From NCBI RefSeq assembly GCF_044464525.1, contig NZ_JBIQLE010000004.1, positions 1 through 64,000 of the forward strand: a stretch of DNA of 64,000 nt, read 5' to 3'. The notes under the pieces are model-generated. The model saw only the letters and a program-made list of their open reading frames with translations, ran no database searches and was not told the origin of the DNA. The DNA comes from Pusillimonas sp044464525. Lineage in GTDB: Bacteria; Pseudomonadota; Gammaproteobacteria; Burkholderiales; Burkholderiaceae_B. Positions 1 through 9,100 of this stretch are shown piece by piece. Both the position numbers and the translations under genes were made by a program. How positions within the stretch are numbered: the first letter of the stretch is position 1; every line of letters starts with the position of its first letter.

Positions 1-1514
1 TGCGGCAGCGAGCGCTTCGATGGCGGCGTAGCAGTCATTCCAGCCTTTCTAAGCTGCCTATGCGGCAGCGAGCAAACTTGACCGTATTTGCGTGCGCGGC
101 CAAGTTTTCTAAGCTGCCTATGCGGCAGCGAGCTAAAGCGTGCATGGTTCGCCAGTAACGATGATTTTCTAAGCTGCCTATGCGGCAGCGAGCATCATTC
201 CCCTTCCCCTCAATGCGGCGGGCGTTTTCTAAGCTGCCTATGCGGCAGCGAGCCTGTGGGGATAAAGGGATCGGGGCTTTCAAAATTTCTAAGCTGCCTA
301 TGCGGCAGCGAGCTTGTCCGCCAGCTTTCGCGAGCGGGCCTCAATTTTCTAAGCTGCCTATGCGGCAGCGAGCCATGCCTTGGGAAAGCGCTGCTTGTCC
401 TTGTCTTTCTAAGCTGCCTATGCGGCAGCGAGCGACCGTGAATGGCCCAAGGTCGCCAGCTTTTTTTTCTAAGCTGCCTATGCGGCAGCGAGCAGCACCG
501 TTGATCTTTCAGTGGCTCGGGCAAATTTCTAAGCTGCCTATGCGGCAGCGAGCATGTGCTCTACGATTTTGGGCCGTTGCCTGATTTTCTAAGCTGCCTA
601 TGCGGCAGCGAGCAAATACAACACTGCTGCGCTTTTGGGCTGGAATTTCTAAGCTGCCTATGCGGCAGCGAGCGCCGAGGCCACAGTCAAGGCTGAGGAA
701 ATCAATTTCTAAGCTGCCTATGCGGCAGCGAGCTGCTCTGCCACGTATTGCCGTGCTATCTCTTCTTTCTAAGCTGCCTATGCGGCAGCGAGCCTAAGAC
801 GCAAAGGGCTTGTAAGTGTGAGATATTTCTAAGCTGCCTATGCGGCAGCGAGCGGGGCGATTGGGAACGGGTCGGAGCATAGCAATTTCTAAGCTGCCTA
901 TGCGGCAGCGAGCCTGGCTTCGTGTTCGGCTTCGGCCTGCTTTAATTTCTAAGCTGCCTATGCGGCAGCGAGCAGGGCGTGTACTCGGGTATTCGCATGC
1001 TTGAATTTCTAAGCTGCCTATGCGGCAGCGAGCACGGCGTTTCTTCTCACGCATGGGCGGCGCTCTTTCTAAGCTGCCTATGCGGCAGCGAGCGGGCAGA
1101 TTCCACGCTTAATCATCATCGATACTTTCTAAGCTGCCTATGCGGCAGCGAGCGAACACATCGATCTTGCCGCCATGCCGCTTCCTTTCTAAGCTGCCTA
1201 TGCGGCAGCGAGCGTACGGAGCCGACTCAAGCAACGCGCCATACATTTCTAAGCTGCCTATGCGGCAGCGAGCGTTCTTTTGCTTCCAGCGCCACAGGTA
1301 CTTGATTTTCTAAGCTGCCTATGCGGCAGCGAGCGCAGATAATCCTGTCTCGCCCATACGTCATAATTTCTAAGCTGCCTATGCGGCAGCGAGCGCCTGC
1401 GAACGTCCCTTTCACGAATGACTCAGTTTCTAAGCTGCCTATGCGGCAGCGAGCTGGACGAGCTATCCGAAACGGAGCGCGGCGAATTTCTAAGCTGCCT
1501 ATGCGGCAGCGAGC
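1..1514 (-). CRISPR. Type I-F CRISPR array, 25 full repeats plus one cut by the left edge
   Basis: Repeats are 28 bp and identical in every copy. In crRNA sense (minus strand) they contain the I-F hairpin CTGCC-GCATA-GGCAG and end in TTAGAAA. The first whole repeat is 46-73 and the last 1487-1514; bases 1-13 are the end of another, so the array continues beyond the window. All 25 spacers differ by eye. They are 32 bp, except 1274-1306, which is 33 bp and shifts the register by one. Orientation follows the I-F repeat consensus and the AT-rich leader on the right, so transcription runs leftward and the newest spacers lie near 1455-1486. The absence of repeat decay suggests a maintained array. 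Confidence 0.98.
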
Positions 1515-1530
1515 TAGAGCAAAAGCATAG

Positions 1531-1543
1531 TAAGAACTTGATT
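1531..1543 (-). promoter_or_regulatory. Repeat-proximal IHF site in the CRISPR leader
   Basis: The minus strand reads AATCAAGTTCTTA, a full match to WATCAANNNNTTR, starting 17 bp from the first repeat. IHF bends the leader so that the type I-F Cas1/Cas2-3 complex integrates spacers at the first repeat. A proximal plus a distal site is the arrangement known for I-F leaders. Confidence 0.65.
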
Positions 1544-1596
1544 TTTAAAGAACTTAAGCTTAAGAATGATATGGACCCAAAAAAGCCAGAACTTCC

Positions 1597-1609
1597 TAAA
1601 CAATTGATA
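1597..1609 (-). promoter_or_regulatory. Repeat-distal IHF site in the CRISPR leader
   Basis: The minus strand reads TATCAATTGTTTA, a second full match to WATCAANNNNTTR, 66 bp upstream of the proximal site. With that site it would wrap the leader during spacer acquisition. The function is inferred from consensus and location only. Confidence 0.6.
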
Positions 1610-1642
1610 CGAAAAGAGTTTTTTATTATCCAGAAAAAAGGG

Positions 1643-2209
1643 TTAAAACCAGGGAAGCGTCGCTGTCGTACTTAAACCATAGCTATTGAAGACACCCCGC
1701 CTAGGCTCAGCCAGCGACTCAGCCAACTCCAAAAAAATGCAAAAGGTTTGCCCTGTGCTCTGACTACGCAACTGAACAAACGGTAAAGTAGGCTGACGCT
1801 CTACCTCATCAGGAATGGCAATTAACGCCTGTTCAGGAGTTTCTCCCTTACGGCGCATACGTCGGCGACGCATGCGTTCGGCACTAGTCTTAAACTGACG
1901 ACGTAACAATTGGCGATGCTCGGTGATGCTTGGTATAGGCAGAATTTCTCTGGTATTAGTGTGATCGCGCATGCCATGCATCCATTCTGTTGCCATCAAA
2001 CGCTGCAATGCTGCTTCTTCACTATGCAGCCGAAACACAGCCCCCAATCCCCGAGGCCGTAAACAATAGCCAGGGAAACTGATCCCGATGTCACTAGAAT
2101 TCATCGTCACCAAAGCACGATGCAACTTGGCATATAAGGCACCAAGCAGCAACGGCTGTCCAAACTCAGGGTCAGGCAATAAACAAATGTCGATGAAATG
2201 TGTTGTCAT
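1643..2209 (-). CDS. cas6f: Cas6f (Csy4) pre-crRNA endoribonuclease
   Basis: It cuts the repeat RNA at the 3' base of its hairpin and stays bound to the crRNA 3' end as part of the Csy surveillance complex. At 188 aa it matches the usual Csy4 length. The family landmarks are visible: PDPEF near residue 12, KLHRALV with the likely catalytic histidine at 30, an arginine-rich helix (ERMRRRRMRR, about 111-120), LRSQSTGQ with the conserved serine near 148, and the C-terminal YGLS...PWF. It starts 5 bp after the csy3 stop, with its ribosome site inside the end of csy3. It is the last gene of the operon and abuts the CRISPR leader. Confidence 0.97.
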   Translation of the reverse strand: MTTHFIDICLLPDPEFGQPLLLGALYAKLHRALVTMNSSDIGISFPGYCLRPRGLGAVFRLHSEEAALQRLMATEWMHGMRDHTNTREILPIPSITEHRQLLRRQFKTSAERMRRRRMRRKGETPEQALIAIPDEVERQPTLPFVQLRSQSTGQTFCIFLELAESLAEPRRGVFNSYGLSTTATLPWF

Positions 2210-2214
2210 TCGAT

Positions 2215-3234
2215 TTACTTCCCCGCATCACCAAATACGCCTCCACGGACCAACACGGCCATGACAAAGTGCTGCTGCTCGACAGCGGGAACTTTATCCT
2301 TGAGTAGCCAGCCATCAAGCAGGTTGTAAAAATCCTGCTTTTCCTTAGGTTGCCGATATGCCTTCCCTTGAGTTGTTACTGAACCATAGGGTTCAACTGC
2401 AATAGGGCCCAAATCCGCTGCGCCTGGATACCAGTCGTCTACAGTACGAATCGCGTTTCCCAACTTCTGTGAGTGGATAGCAGCAACGTCCCCCACCTTA
2501 TACAACGTCTTGCTCTTGTCACCACGGCCACGTTCGAGAATAAGTTCTTGAGAAGGAAATACCTCTTGTCCACCCCCTATTCTTGCGAATGCATTTATAT
2601 GAAGTAACACGTGGCGCTTGCCGGTCAGCCCGTCTGCGATCAAGGCAGCCACAGCATGGAGGTCAGCCTGTGCACTGCCTGCATCGAAGTTCCGCATACT
2701 CAAATGCAACGCATCAAAAGTCCAGCTTTTAGTAGGCATGCCCTGTTCAAGCAACGACACAACCACTCTGACCTGTTCGGCACCGATCCGATTGCGCCAT
2801 AGGAAGCGGCCGTTGGCAAGATTATGGGCATAACGACGGGCTAACTCACCAAAACCGTGGGTGGCAACGTAACCATGGACGGACTGCAAAAGTTTGGCCT
2901 CATACTCATAATTGTTGCAGGCTGATGGCTTGCCCGCACCGGGCAACACACGCAAAGTAAAACTAACCTTAAGCGTATCGGCATCTGCAGGGAGCATAGC
3001 AATATCTACGGTCTGCAAATTTGGATTCTCGATAGCGGCATCTAGCTTTGCTGGATCCTGATCCTTAGCTTTCAAACGGTTTGAAATTGTGCCGCGCACG
3101 GATTTTTCTTGAATAGGGATAATCGGCCAGTTAACGGCATTGCCCTGATCGTCCCAATTACCCGAGTGAAATAAAGCATCAGAAGGATCAAGTTTGCGTT
3201 CAAAGGCAAGAACGGAAGCGGTTTTCAATGACAT
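2215..3234 (-). CDS. csy3: Csy3 (Cas7f) backbone subunit of the I-F Csy complex
   Basis: Csy3 is the repeated backbone subunit; in characterised I-F complexes six copies coat the crRNA spacer and present it for target pairing. The 339-aa product begins MSLKTASVLAFERKLDPSD, the normal Csy3 N-terminus, and contains the conserved HVLLHINAFARIGGGQEVFPSQ region in two adjoining stretches. I placed the start at 3234 rather than the in-frame ATG at 3270, because an AGAGGAG ribosome site sits 5 bp upstream and family members begin here. It lies between csy2 and cas6f in the normal I-F order. Confidence 0.96.
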   Translation of the reverse strand: MSLKTASVLAFERKLDPSDALFHSGNWDDQGNAVNWPIIPIQEKSVRGTISNRLKAKDQDPAKLDAAIENPNLQTVDIAMLPADADTLKVSFTLRVLPGAGKPSACNNYEYEAKLLQSVHGYVATHGFGELARRYAHNLANGRFLWRNRIGAEQVRVVVSLLEQGMPTKSWTFDALHLSMRNFDAGSAQADLHAVAALIADGLTGKRHVLLHINAFARIGGGQEVFPSQELILERGRGDKSKTLYKVGDVAAIHSQKLGNAIRTVDDWYPGAADLGPIAVEPYGSVTTQGKAYRQPKEKQDFYNLLDGWLLKDKVPAVEQQHFVMAVLVRGGVFGDAGK

Positions 3235-3282
3235 GGAAACTCCTCTTTCCAAGTTTGGATGGAAGCTCAAGGCTTAAATCAG

Positions 3283-4320
3283 TCAATAGCTGGCCGGCAT
3301 AGCAACAAGCGAATCAAGTGGCTCGTCGTTTGACGGTGGTACGTACCCATTCCGACACAGATAAAGCCCTTGATCCTGCAGTGTTTTTCCTTCCCAGAGC
3401 AAATCCTGAATGCAGCTCAATCGATGAGGACTAATCCACTGCCCCATCGAATACACGCTTTCTACGAACCTAAACGGCGTTCGGTTATCCCTGGCATTAA
3501 GAACCTGCCCCCCCTCGTACAGGGAAGACAACGCGGAATAGCCGACGGAGATTGGCACTATCCAACCGGAACCTCGTGGCCTGTCATGCTTCCAAACTAC
3601 TGAATCACGGCTATCACCCTGATGGCTACGATAATTAAATCGGGCGAGGTCTAACCAGGCATCCAGTACTGTGGCGTTCACATCACTCGCATGTAACTTC
3701 TGAAAATGCTGCAAGAGCAGGTCATCACGACTTACCAATGAGAAGCCGGGCAGCCAGGCACGCCTTAATCTACGAAACGCTCGGTCTTGCGCATCAGTGT
3801 CATCAGGCCATGCGATCAACTGCGGCGTAATTCGCCTTCCTGGCTGTGGAACTGCGGGCAAGACAGTCCCCCCGGCCACGCGCATCGTATCCAGCGTGTC
3901 GCGCACCTGCCACGCCAACTCACGGCGCCGCGTATCATCGCCATGAAAAATCAGATTGTCCTTGTCCTCAGGGCTACCCCCTGCCATCTGAAACACCAAT
4001 GTCACGTCCAAATGGATACGACCTTCTTCCACGATGCCTGCGGTACTACCATCTTTATCCACCGGATTGCGCGTCAGGCGAAAGGTCTTGACGTAACCAT
4101 CCTGCACTTGCTCTTCATAGTCGTGACAAATCACGCCCACTTTCGTCGGTACCAAGGGGATGTTCGCTGCCGCCAGTTTGCGATCCAAGGCCCACATCAG
4201 CCCCAGAAATGCGGTCATGGCAGGAAATCCATGAGTCAACGGACTAGAGATTGCATTGGCATTCTGGATCTGTAGACGAGGAAGAACCAGAAAACCTTGG
4301 GCCTTATCCTCTACCGTCAT
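3283..4320 (-). CDS. csy2: Csy2 (Cas5f) subunit of the I-F Csy complex
   Basis: Csy2 pairs with Csy1 at the crRNA 5' handle to form the tail of the surveillance complex. The 345-aa product opens with FLVLPRLQIQNANAISSPLT, the signature N-terminal strand of Csy2, followed by TKVGVICHDYEEQ. Its ATG overlaps the csy1 stop by one base (TAATG), so translation is probably coupled. csy3 begins 48 bp downstream. Confidence 0.95.
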   Translation of the reverse strand: MTVEDKAQGFLVLPRLQIQNANAISSPLTHGFPAMTAFLGLMWALDRKLAAANIPLVPTKVGVICHDYEEQVQDGYVKTFRLTRNPVDKDGSTAGIVEEGRIHLDVTLVFQMAGGSPEDKDNLIFHGDDTRRRELAWQVRDTLDTMRVAGGTVLPAVPQPGRRITPQLIAWPDDTDAQDRAFRRLRRAWLPGFSLVSRDDLLLQHFQKLHASDVNATVLDAWLDLARFNYRSHQGDSRDSVVWKHDRPRGSGWIVPISVGYSALSSLYEGGQVLNARDNRTPFRFVESVYSMGQWISPHRLSCIQDLLWEGKTLQDQGLYLCRNGYVPPSNDEPLDSLVAMPASY

Positions 4321-5687
4321 TACGATATCCTCCCCGTATGGCCCGCAGTAGCGTGGAGAGCATCAAACCTGCCACGTAATTTGTGCAGCCGACGTGCCCA
4401 CCCATCTTCGGACTCATCAATCAGCAACTCTGTTTTCCAATGTCGGTGCTCGACCTCACCGACCGGCAGATGGTCTTGCAGACGTGCATTGAGCCAATTA
4501 CCAAAACGATGCCCAATCTGAGCAGGCCAAGCCATCTTCTGCCACTCAGCCAGGAATTTCTCGTCGCTCTCGGCCCTTCCCGGATCCAACCATAATCTTT
4601 CTTCCATTACGATTTCGCATCGCACATCGGCTGACCACCCTGCCGGCCAAGTCTGCTGTATTACCGTCCCAAGGCTCACTAACTCATCAATCAACTGATC
4701 AACGTATTCATCCCGCCGATTGCGAGTCACAGCATTGGATGGCGGATCGCTCAAGAGAAAAGCCAGCATTTCCCGCAGCACAGAACGCACGCTCTGATAT
4801 TGAAACAGCATCTGGTCGATAACCGACGTCAGCCCCCAGGGCTGCCGTATATTACGCTGCTTCCATATAGGTGGAAGAGATGCCAATAGATAATTGACGC
4901 CACCACGCTCACTATTCAATTGGGAAATGTTTTGGGGTTTAGTCCCCCCAAAACGCTGCATGGCCAGATCTCGGTACTCACGCAAGACTCCATCATGCAT
5001 CTCACCGGCCCGCCGCGCCGACCGCGCCGCCTTATTCGCCTCGCCAAAACGGTCTTCCTGGATCACGCCGTGCACGGCATGCGCCAATGAGGTGGCAAAT
5101 AACGGTGCCAATAGATGAAACTCTGAGTCATTGGTCGCGTCACCACCCACCAGCCAATACATTTGCTTGGCACGCACATGAGAAGCTGCTACACCTTGAC
5201 GCTCCTGAGTCAACCCCACGAAAGCAGCCTGCCACGCCCTGGCTGTTTCGGGGTTATCACTGAGCGCGGCAACAGCAGAGGGCTCATCCGCCAATAGCCA
5301 ATCGAGAATGCTGCGACCTTCCATTTCCAGCGTGAGGAACTTGTATACATCGAGAGCCGCCGCATTACCGACCACGTCGCTGGTAAAGTGCTCACGAAGC
5401 ACATGGCTTCCGACATACGACAGGGACGGAAGCGATGCGGGATCGACATAGAGATTAGAGCCTCGCGCATCAGGGTGAATTGGCTTGAGCGAATGCGTGA
5501 CAGCCTGTATTTGGCCTACCCGCCGAGCTGCATCTTCCAACCAAGCAGCAGGCTGAAACTGGGCAATCAAATCCATCCTTGCTGGCGCATCTGGCGGAAG
5601 CTTGTCAAGCCTGCCTTGCAACCTCTCTTGCAGGAAGGCTGCAATCTTGGTTTGCATTTGTTGCTGTATTGACCTGGATTCAGACAT
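4320..5687 (-). CDS. csy1: Csy1 (Cas8f) large subunit of the I-F Csy complex
   Basis: Csy1 is the large subunit that, with Csy2, recognises the CC protospacer-adjacent motif and recruits Cas2-3. The 455-aa product has the Csy1 N-terminal helical start (IAAFLQERLQGRLDKL) and conserved stretches such as SYVGSHVLREHFTSDVVGNA and PQNISQLNSERGG. It heads a separate four-gene transcription unit, csy1-csy2-csy3-cas6f, preceded by the AT-rich 413-bp gap that divides it from cas3. That gap is longer than expected for a simple operon junction and probably contains its own promoter. Confidence 0.95.
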   Translation of the reverse strand: MSESRSIQQQMQTKIAAFLQERLQGRLDKLPPDAPARMDLIAQFQPAAWLEDAARRVGQIQAVTHSLKPIHPDARGSNLYVDPASLPSLSYVGSHVLREHFTSDVVGNAAALDVYKFLTLEMEGRSILDWLLADEPSAVAALSDNPETARAWQAAFVGLTQERQGVAASHVRAKQMYWLVGGDATNDSEFHLLAPLFATSLAHAVHGVIQEDRFGEANKAARSARRAGEMHDGVLREYRDLAMQRFGGTKPQNISQLNSERGGVNYLLASLPPIWKQRNIRQPWGLTSVIDQMLFQYQSVRSVLREMLAFLLSDPPSNAVTRNRRDEYVDQLIDELVSLGTVIQQTWPAGWSADVRCEIVMEERLWLDPGRAESDEKFLAEWQKMAWPAQIGHRFGNWLNARLQDHLPVGEVEHRHWKTELLIDESEDGWARRLHKLRGRFDALHATAGHTGRIS

Positions 5688-5735
5688 TTTCCATCACCCT
5701 CAGAGCTACATCACGCAACAACTAAATTCACATCC

Positions 5736-5762
5736 ATTTTATGTTTTATTTTAATATATCAA
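5736..5762 (-). promoter_or_regulatory. Candidate sigma-70 promoter for csy1-csy2-csy3-cas6f
   Basis: Reading leftward, TTGATA (5757-5762) is followed after 15 bp by TAAAAT (5736-5741), inside a very AT-rich stretch about 50 bp before the csy1 start. The spacer is shorter than ideal and other AT-rich pairs are possible, so the exact position is uncertain. Confidence 0.3.
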
Positions 5763-5833
5763 ATTGTTAGTCTCTATATCTGTTGCACAAACAGCTTATA
5801 AAATTTTTTGTTTAATTTTAAGATATTTTATTA

Positions 5834-5861
5834 CATTCCTGCCGAACAGGCAGTTTACCAG
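5834..5861 (+). repeat. Degenerate CRISPR-repeat-like hairpin in the cas intergenic gap
   Basis: The plus strand contains CTGCCGAACAGGCAG, with the exact 5-bp stem of the I-F repeat. The loop matches the local repeat at 3 of 5 positions (GAACA against GCATA), and it is followed by TTTA where the repeat has CTTA. Alignment in crRNA sense puts it on the plus strand, opposite to the array and the cas genes. A solitary, degenerate repeat beside a cas promoter resembles the CRISPR-derived cas-regulating RNAs (CreA/CreR type) described for other type I systems. The role here is inference. An alternative nested stem (GGCAGT/ACTGCC, 5849-5867) also exists, so an ordinary hairpin is possible. Confidence 0.45.
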
Positions 5862-5957
5862 ACTGCCATTTACAGCCCACCTCAGCAAGTGATGGCTAGC
5901 CGCATCAGCGATATTCTGCTCGAACGGCATAGGGGCACAGTCGATACAACCTCGTGA

Positions 5958-6104
5958 CTAAGCGGCTACTTTGGCGGCGATGCGCAACTCTGGCTCAATT
6001 TGCAAAGTTAGTTCAATATGCGTACGGCGGAACTCAACACTGTGTCGCACGCACCCCTGCTTGAGCCGTTGCAAAACGAACCCGCCTCCGCCTAAATACG
6101 TCAT
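5958..6104 (-). CDS. Possible 48-aa protein coupled to the cas3 stop codon
   Basis: Its ATG overlaps the cas3 TGA as ATGA (6101-6104), the arrangement used for translational coupling throughout this window. The product begins MTYLGGGGF and is basic in the middle (VEFRRTHIEL), ending LRIAAKVAA. I recognise no family, membrane segment or cysteine pair. It ends in the cas3-csy1 gap, where I-F loci normally have no gene. It may be a chance frame or a remnant of a longer gene; only the ATGA overlap supports translation. Confidence 0.3.
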   Translation of the reverse strand: MTYLGGGGFVLQRLKQGCVRHSVEFRRTHIELTLQIEPELRIAAKVAA

Positions 6105-9100
6105 TCTTTCCGCGAAAACCCCAGAACTGGATGCCAACGCCAACCGTGGGCACTTTCCGCTAAAGATACCCGCGCGAATGAGATAGCAAAACGCGCAGGG
6201 TCTAGGCCCATGTCTTCTGCCTGGCTTTCAATGGACGCAACGACATCCTGCTCTACTACCCATGGGACGACTCGGTCGCCATCACGCACCGCCTTATCGG
6301 GAACCCTATGATTCAGACTATTTTCCACGCGCACATAAAGTTCCTGCCATTTCCGGTTGCCTGACGCCACTCTATACAAAGCATAATCATCGTCATCCTC
6401 ATTCGGCTTTAGCACGACCTCCACCCTAGGTTGAGCATCGTCTCGAAAAGGCTGGGCCTGTTGCAAAAAGCCCGTCAAGTGTGCCGCTTCCCGTAAGCAA
6501 CTACTGGCGTTCAACTCCGTAGACATCGAGGGCTCGGGCATCACCTTGTCCAGTCGATTGCGATGCACCGGCGCGACGGGCCGTCTAGAAGGCAACATCA
6601 TATTCTCCAACCTGGTATGTTCCAGATCCACCAGAGTGCCATTCGGTTGCCGGATATTCACCGGGCGAGGCAAAATGCGCGGACGAGCATCAACCACCAT
6701 CTGCTGCTGCTCATCCAGCCAAGGCGCCAACAAATCCATCAAGCGGTGCGAATGTAGGGTAACCCCCTTACTCTCGAAGCCCGGACGAAGAAATGCCGGC
6801 TTTCCGGGCTGTTCAAAATGACGCAGATTGCTGTCGCACACCAGCACATTGCACGCAGTTGCAATCCGATTCGGACGATGGCGCGACACTCGACCCGCCA
6901 ACTGGATGAGCGAACGCATAGAAGAAGGCTCAACCACAGCCCAGTCATAATCATGGTCACGACCAACTTCGGTAACCGGCGATCCCAATACAACAAACAA
7001 TTGGTCCTCGGCAACGTGCCCATCGATTGCTCGTCGAACATCAGGCAGATCGAATACCGCCATCTCATTACGGCGATTCAAAACGGTATCCAAACGATGT
7101 TCAATAGCGGAGCGCAGAAACAGAGGGAACTGCGAGTGATACACGCACAGATGGATGATTGCTCCCGACGGCGCGCCATTCCGAAAAAATGCCAATGCCA
7201 CATCAAAGAGAGGGTCGATATTAGCCATGCGCAGTAGACCAAAGCTGACCCGCTTGCCACTCTGGGGGTCAATACAGTGATGGTGTGAGTGCAGCTGCAG
7301 CGCGGCATCCCTCAATGTCAAAGCAAACTGTCGGCGGCGTTCAATTTTATCGAAGGTCTGAAAGCCCGCCGGCAATGGCAGCAAACTCATTCGTCGACGC
7401 GCTGCTTGCTTGCCCAGCTTGCTGACCCGCCGCTCGACAAACGCCTGATGTTGTTGGCGAAACTCATCCTGGCCAGCACAATCGGCGTGTGCTTGAGAAA
7501 ACTCATCAACCCACAAGCTGCAGATATGCGGCAGCTCGCCCGGGCGCTGGCCCCGGTTCTTCTGATAACACACGCGCCCTTCTCTGTAAGCCATGAACAA
7601 GCCTTCCACCAGGGCGGGCGGCAAGGTAGCGGAAGATAACAACACACGCGATCCTAGCAAGCCTGCCCAATATACTAGACGGGTAAGCGCCGGAAGATCA
7701 GCTAGGTCAAAGTCGTCGGGCTCATCAAGTACAAGGTCGCCAGTCAACAGCCGCAACATCGGGGCGATCTGCCGGCCTCCACGCAAGCTCTCAGTGGCGG
7801 GTGTGAGATGATCCACTGTACACACCAAGAGCGGTGCTGCAAGGAGCTTTCGTGCTTGCCCGTCATTCCCCAGTTGCTGGAGCACAGAATGCTGATCGTT
7901 ACCCTCGAACACCACATGAGTAGACTCATCGACCAGCGCCTGCCGGGAAGCAGAGCCACTACGCTCGGCCAGTTGTTCATAGTATTCGAATAGTTCTCGG
8001 CTTGCCGCCCCACCGACTTGGATCGCCAGCTCGTCATCACCCAGATCAAGATCGCACTGGAAACTACGACCAGTCTGCAAAGTCAATGTACGCAAGCCAA
8101 TGGCAAATGCACAACGCAAGCCGCGCTGTGGATCCGCCAGCGCATTCATGATCCTGGCATTGCCTAGGGTCTTTCCGCAACCGGTCGAGGCCATGTTGAC
8201 AATAAAAGCCCCATGATCCTGAGCCCGTCGCCGTACACCAACGGCCAGATCCACCGCCTTATCCTGCCATTGGAACAACGGGTTGCTGCTGCGCCGTTTC
8301 AAGCCGCGATGCCCGATCAGATGCGACAACTGGCTAGCCAAGCTTGGCAACCCATGCGTAAGTTGTCCTGCGTGCCGCTCGACCCCCAGAAGATGTTCAT
8401 CAAGTCGTTGCAAGCAGGCTCCCGTGGCACGGTCGGTATTCGCAAACAGCGGGTAATCAGGAATGCCGATCACCCGGTGCGTCTCTTCTGTGAGACTGGA
8501 GTAATAATGGTCCCCCAGCATCAATATCAACCGGGATAAATGCATAACAAACGGGTCCGACAAGCTGTCTGCCGCCATTGGCAGATCTTGAAGCATGCTC
8601 CGGGCAATGCGAGCCGACCGCTTGCGCCACAATGGCGTACGTACGGGAAGCCCGGCTGGAAAAGACCAATACGACTGGGCTTTATCGGGCTCGTGCTTTG
8701 TTTCCCACGGCTCATTCCAGTCAGCCGTGATCCTGCTCATTACGTTTGAGAGCTCCGCCCCACTGACACTGCGTATTATTCTGCCGTGCCAAAGCTGCGA
8801 CGAGGCCGTTTCCGTAGCACTACGTGGCAAAGTAGGCAGGCGATGGTGGGTCAGCACCAGCCAGGCCACCGCTTGCGCCAACGGAGGAAGGCTGTTCGCC
8901 CCTGCACCGAACGGCGCATGCTGCACGGCATCTGGATCCATACCATCTCGCCACAGGCGCCCACTACCGAAGTCCAGCCAAAAAGCTTCGAAATCAGTGT
9001 CCTCGCCCTCGTGCTGAGCGGCATTAGCCAAACGCCGTAGCCAGCCAACATCATCGTCCCGCCCCACAAAAGCTTGAAATAAGCGCACCGAAATCCACTC

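Larger units (their letters stand above)
1515..1642 (-). promoter_or_regulatory. CRISPR leader
   Basis: This AT-rich stretch lies between the last repeat and the cas6f stop codon, clearly poorer in GC than the cas genes. It should contain the promoter for pre-crRNA and the site where Cas1/Cas2-3 integrates new spacers. It carries two perfect matches to the IHF consensus WATCAANNNNTTR, listed separately. I could not choose one -35/-10 pair for the array promoter. Confidence 0.8.
5688..6100. other. Intergenic region between cas3 and csy1
   Basis: This 413-bp gap lies inside an otherwise compact cas locus. Its csy1-proximal half (about 5720-5835) is very AT-rich and probably carries the csy promoter. 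Next comes the CRISPR-repeat-like hairpin at 5834-5861, and a second, looser repeat-like match at 5918-5937 (GCTCG, four bases, GCATAGG, then GGCA). The right part holds a 48-codon frame coupled to cas3. No longer gene is visible on either strand. Confidence 0.6.

Noticed and set aside
35..1675. Many open frames with repeating SLPHRQLRK, FLSCLCGSE and RCRIGSLE motifs
   Set aside because: They are translations of the identical CRISPR repeats; the 60-bp period is divisible by three, which keeps frames open. They are not genes.
5849..5867. GGCAGT/ACTGCC stem as a terminator for cas3
   Set aside because: No U tract follows on the minus strand, and it competes with the better CTGCC/GGCAG hairpin that resembles the CRISPR repeat.
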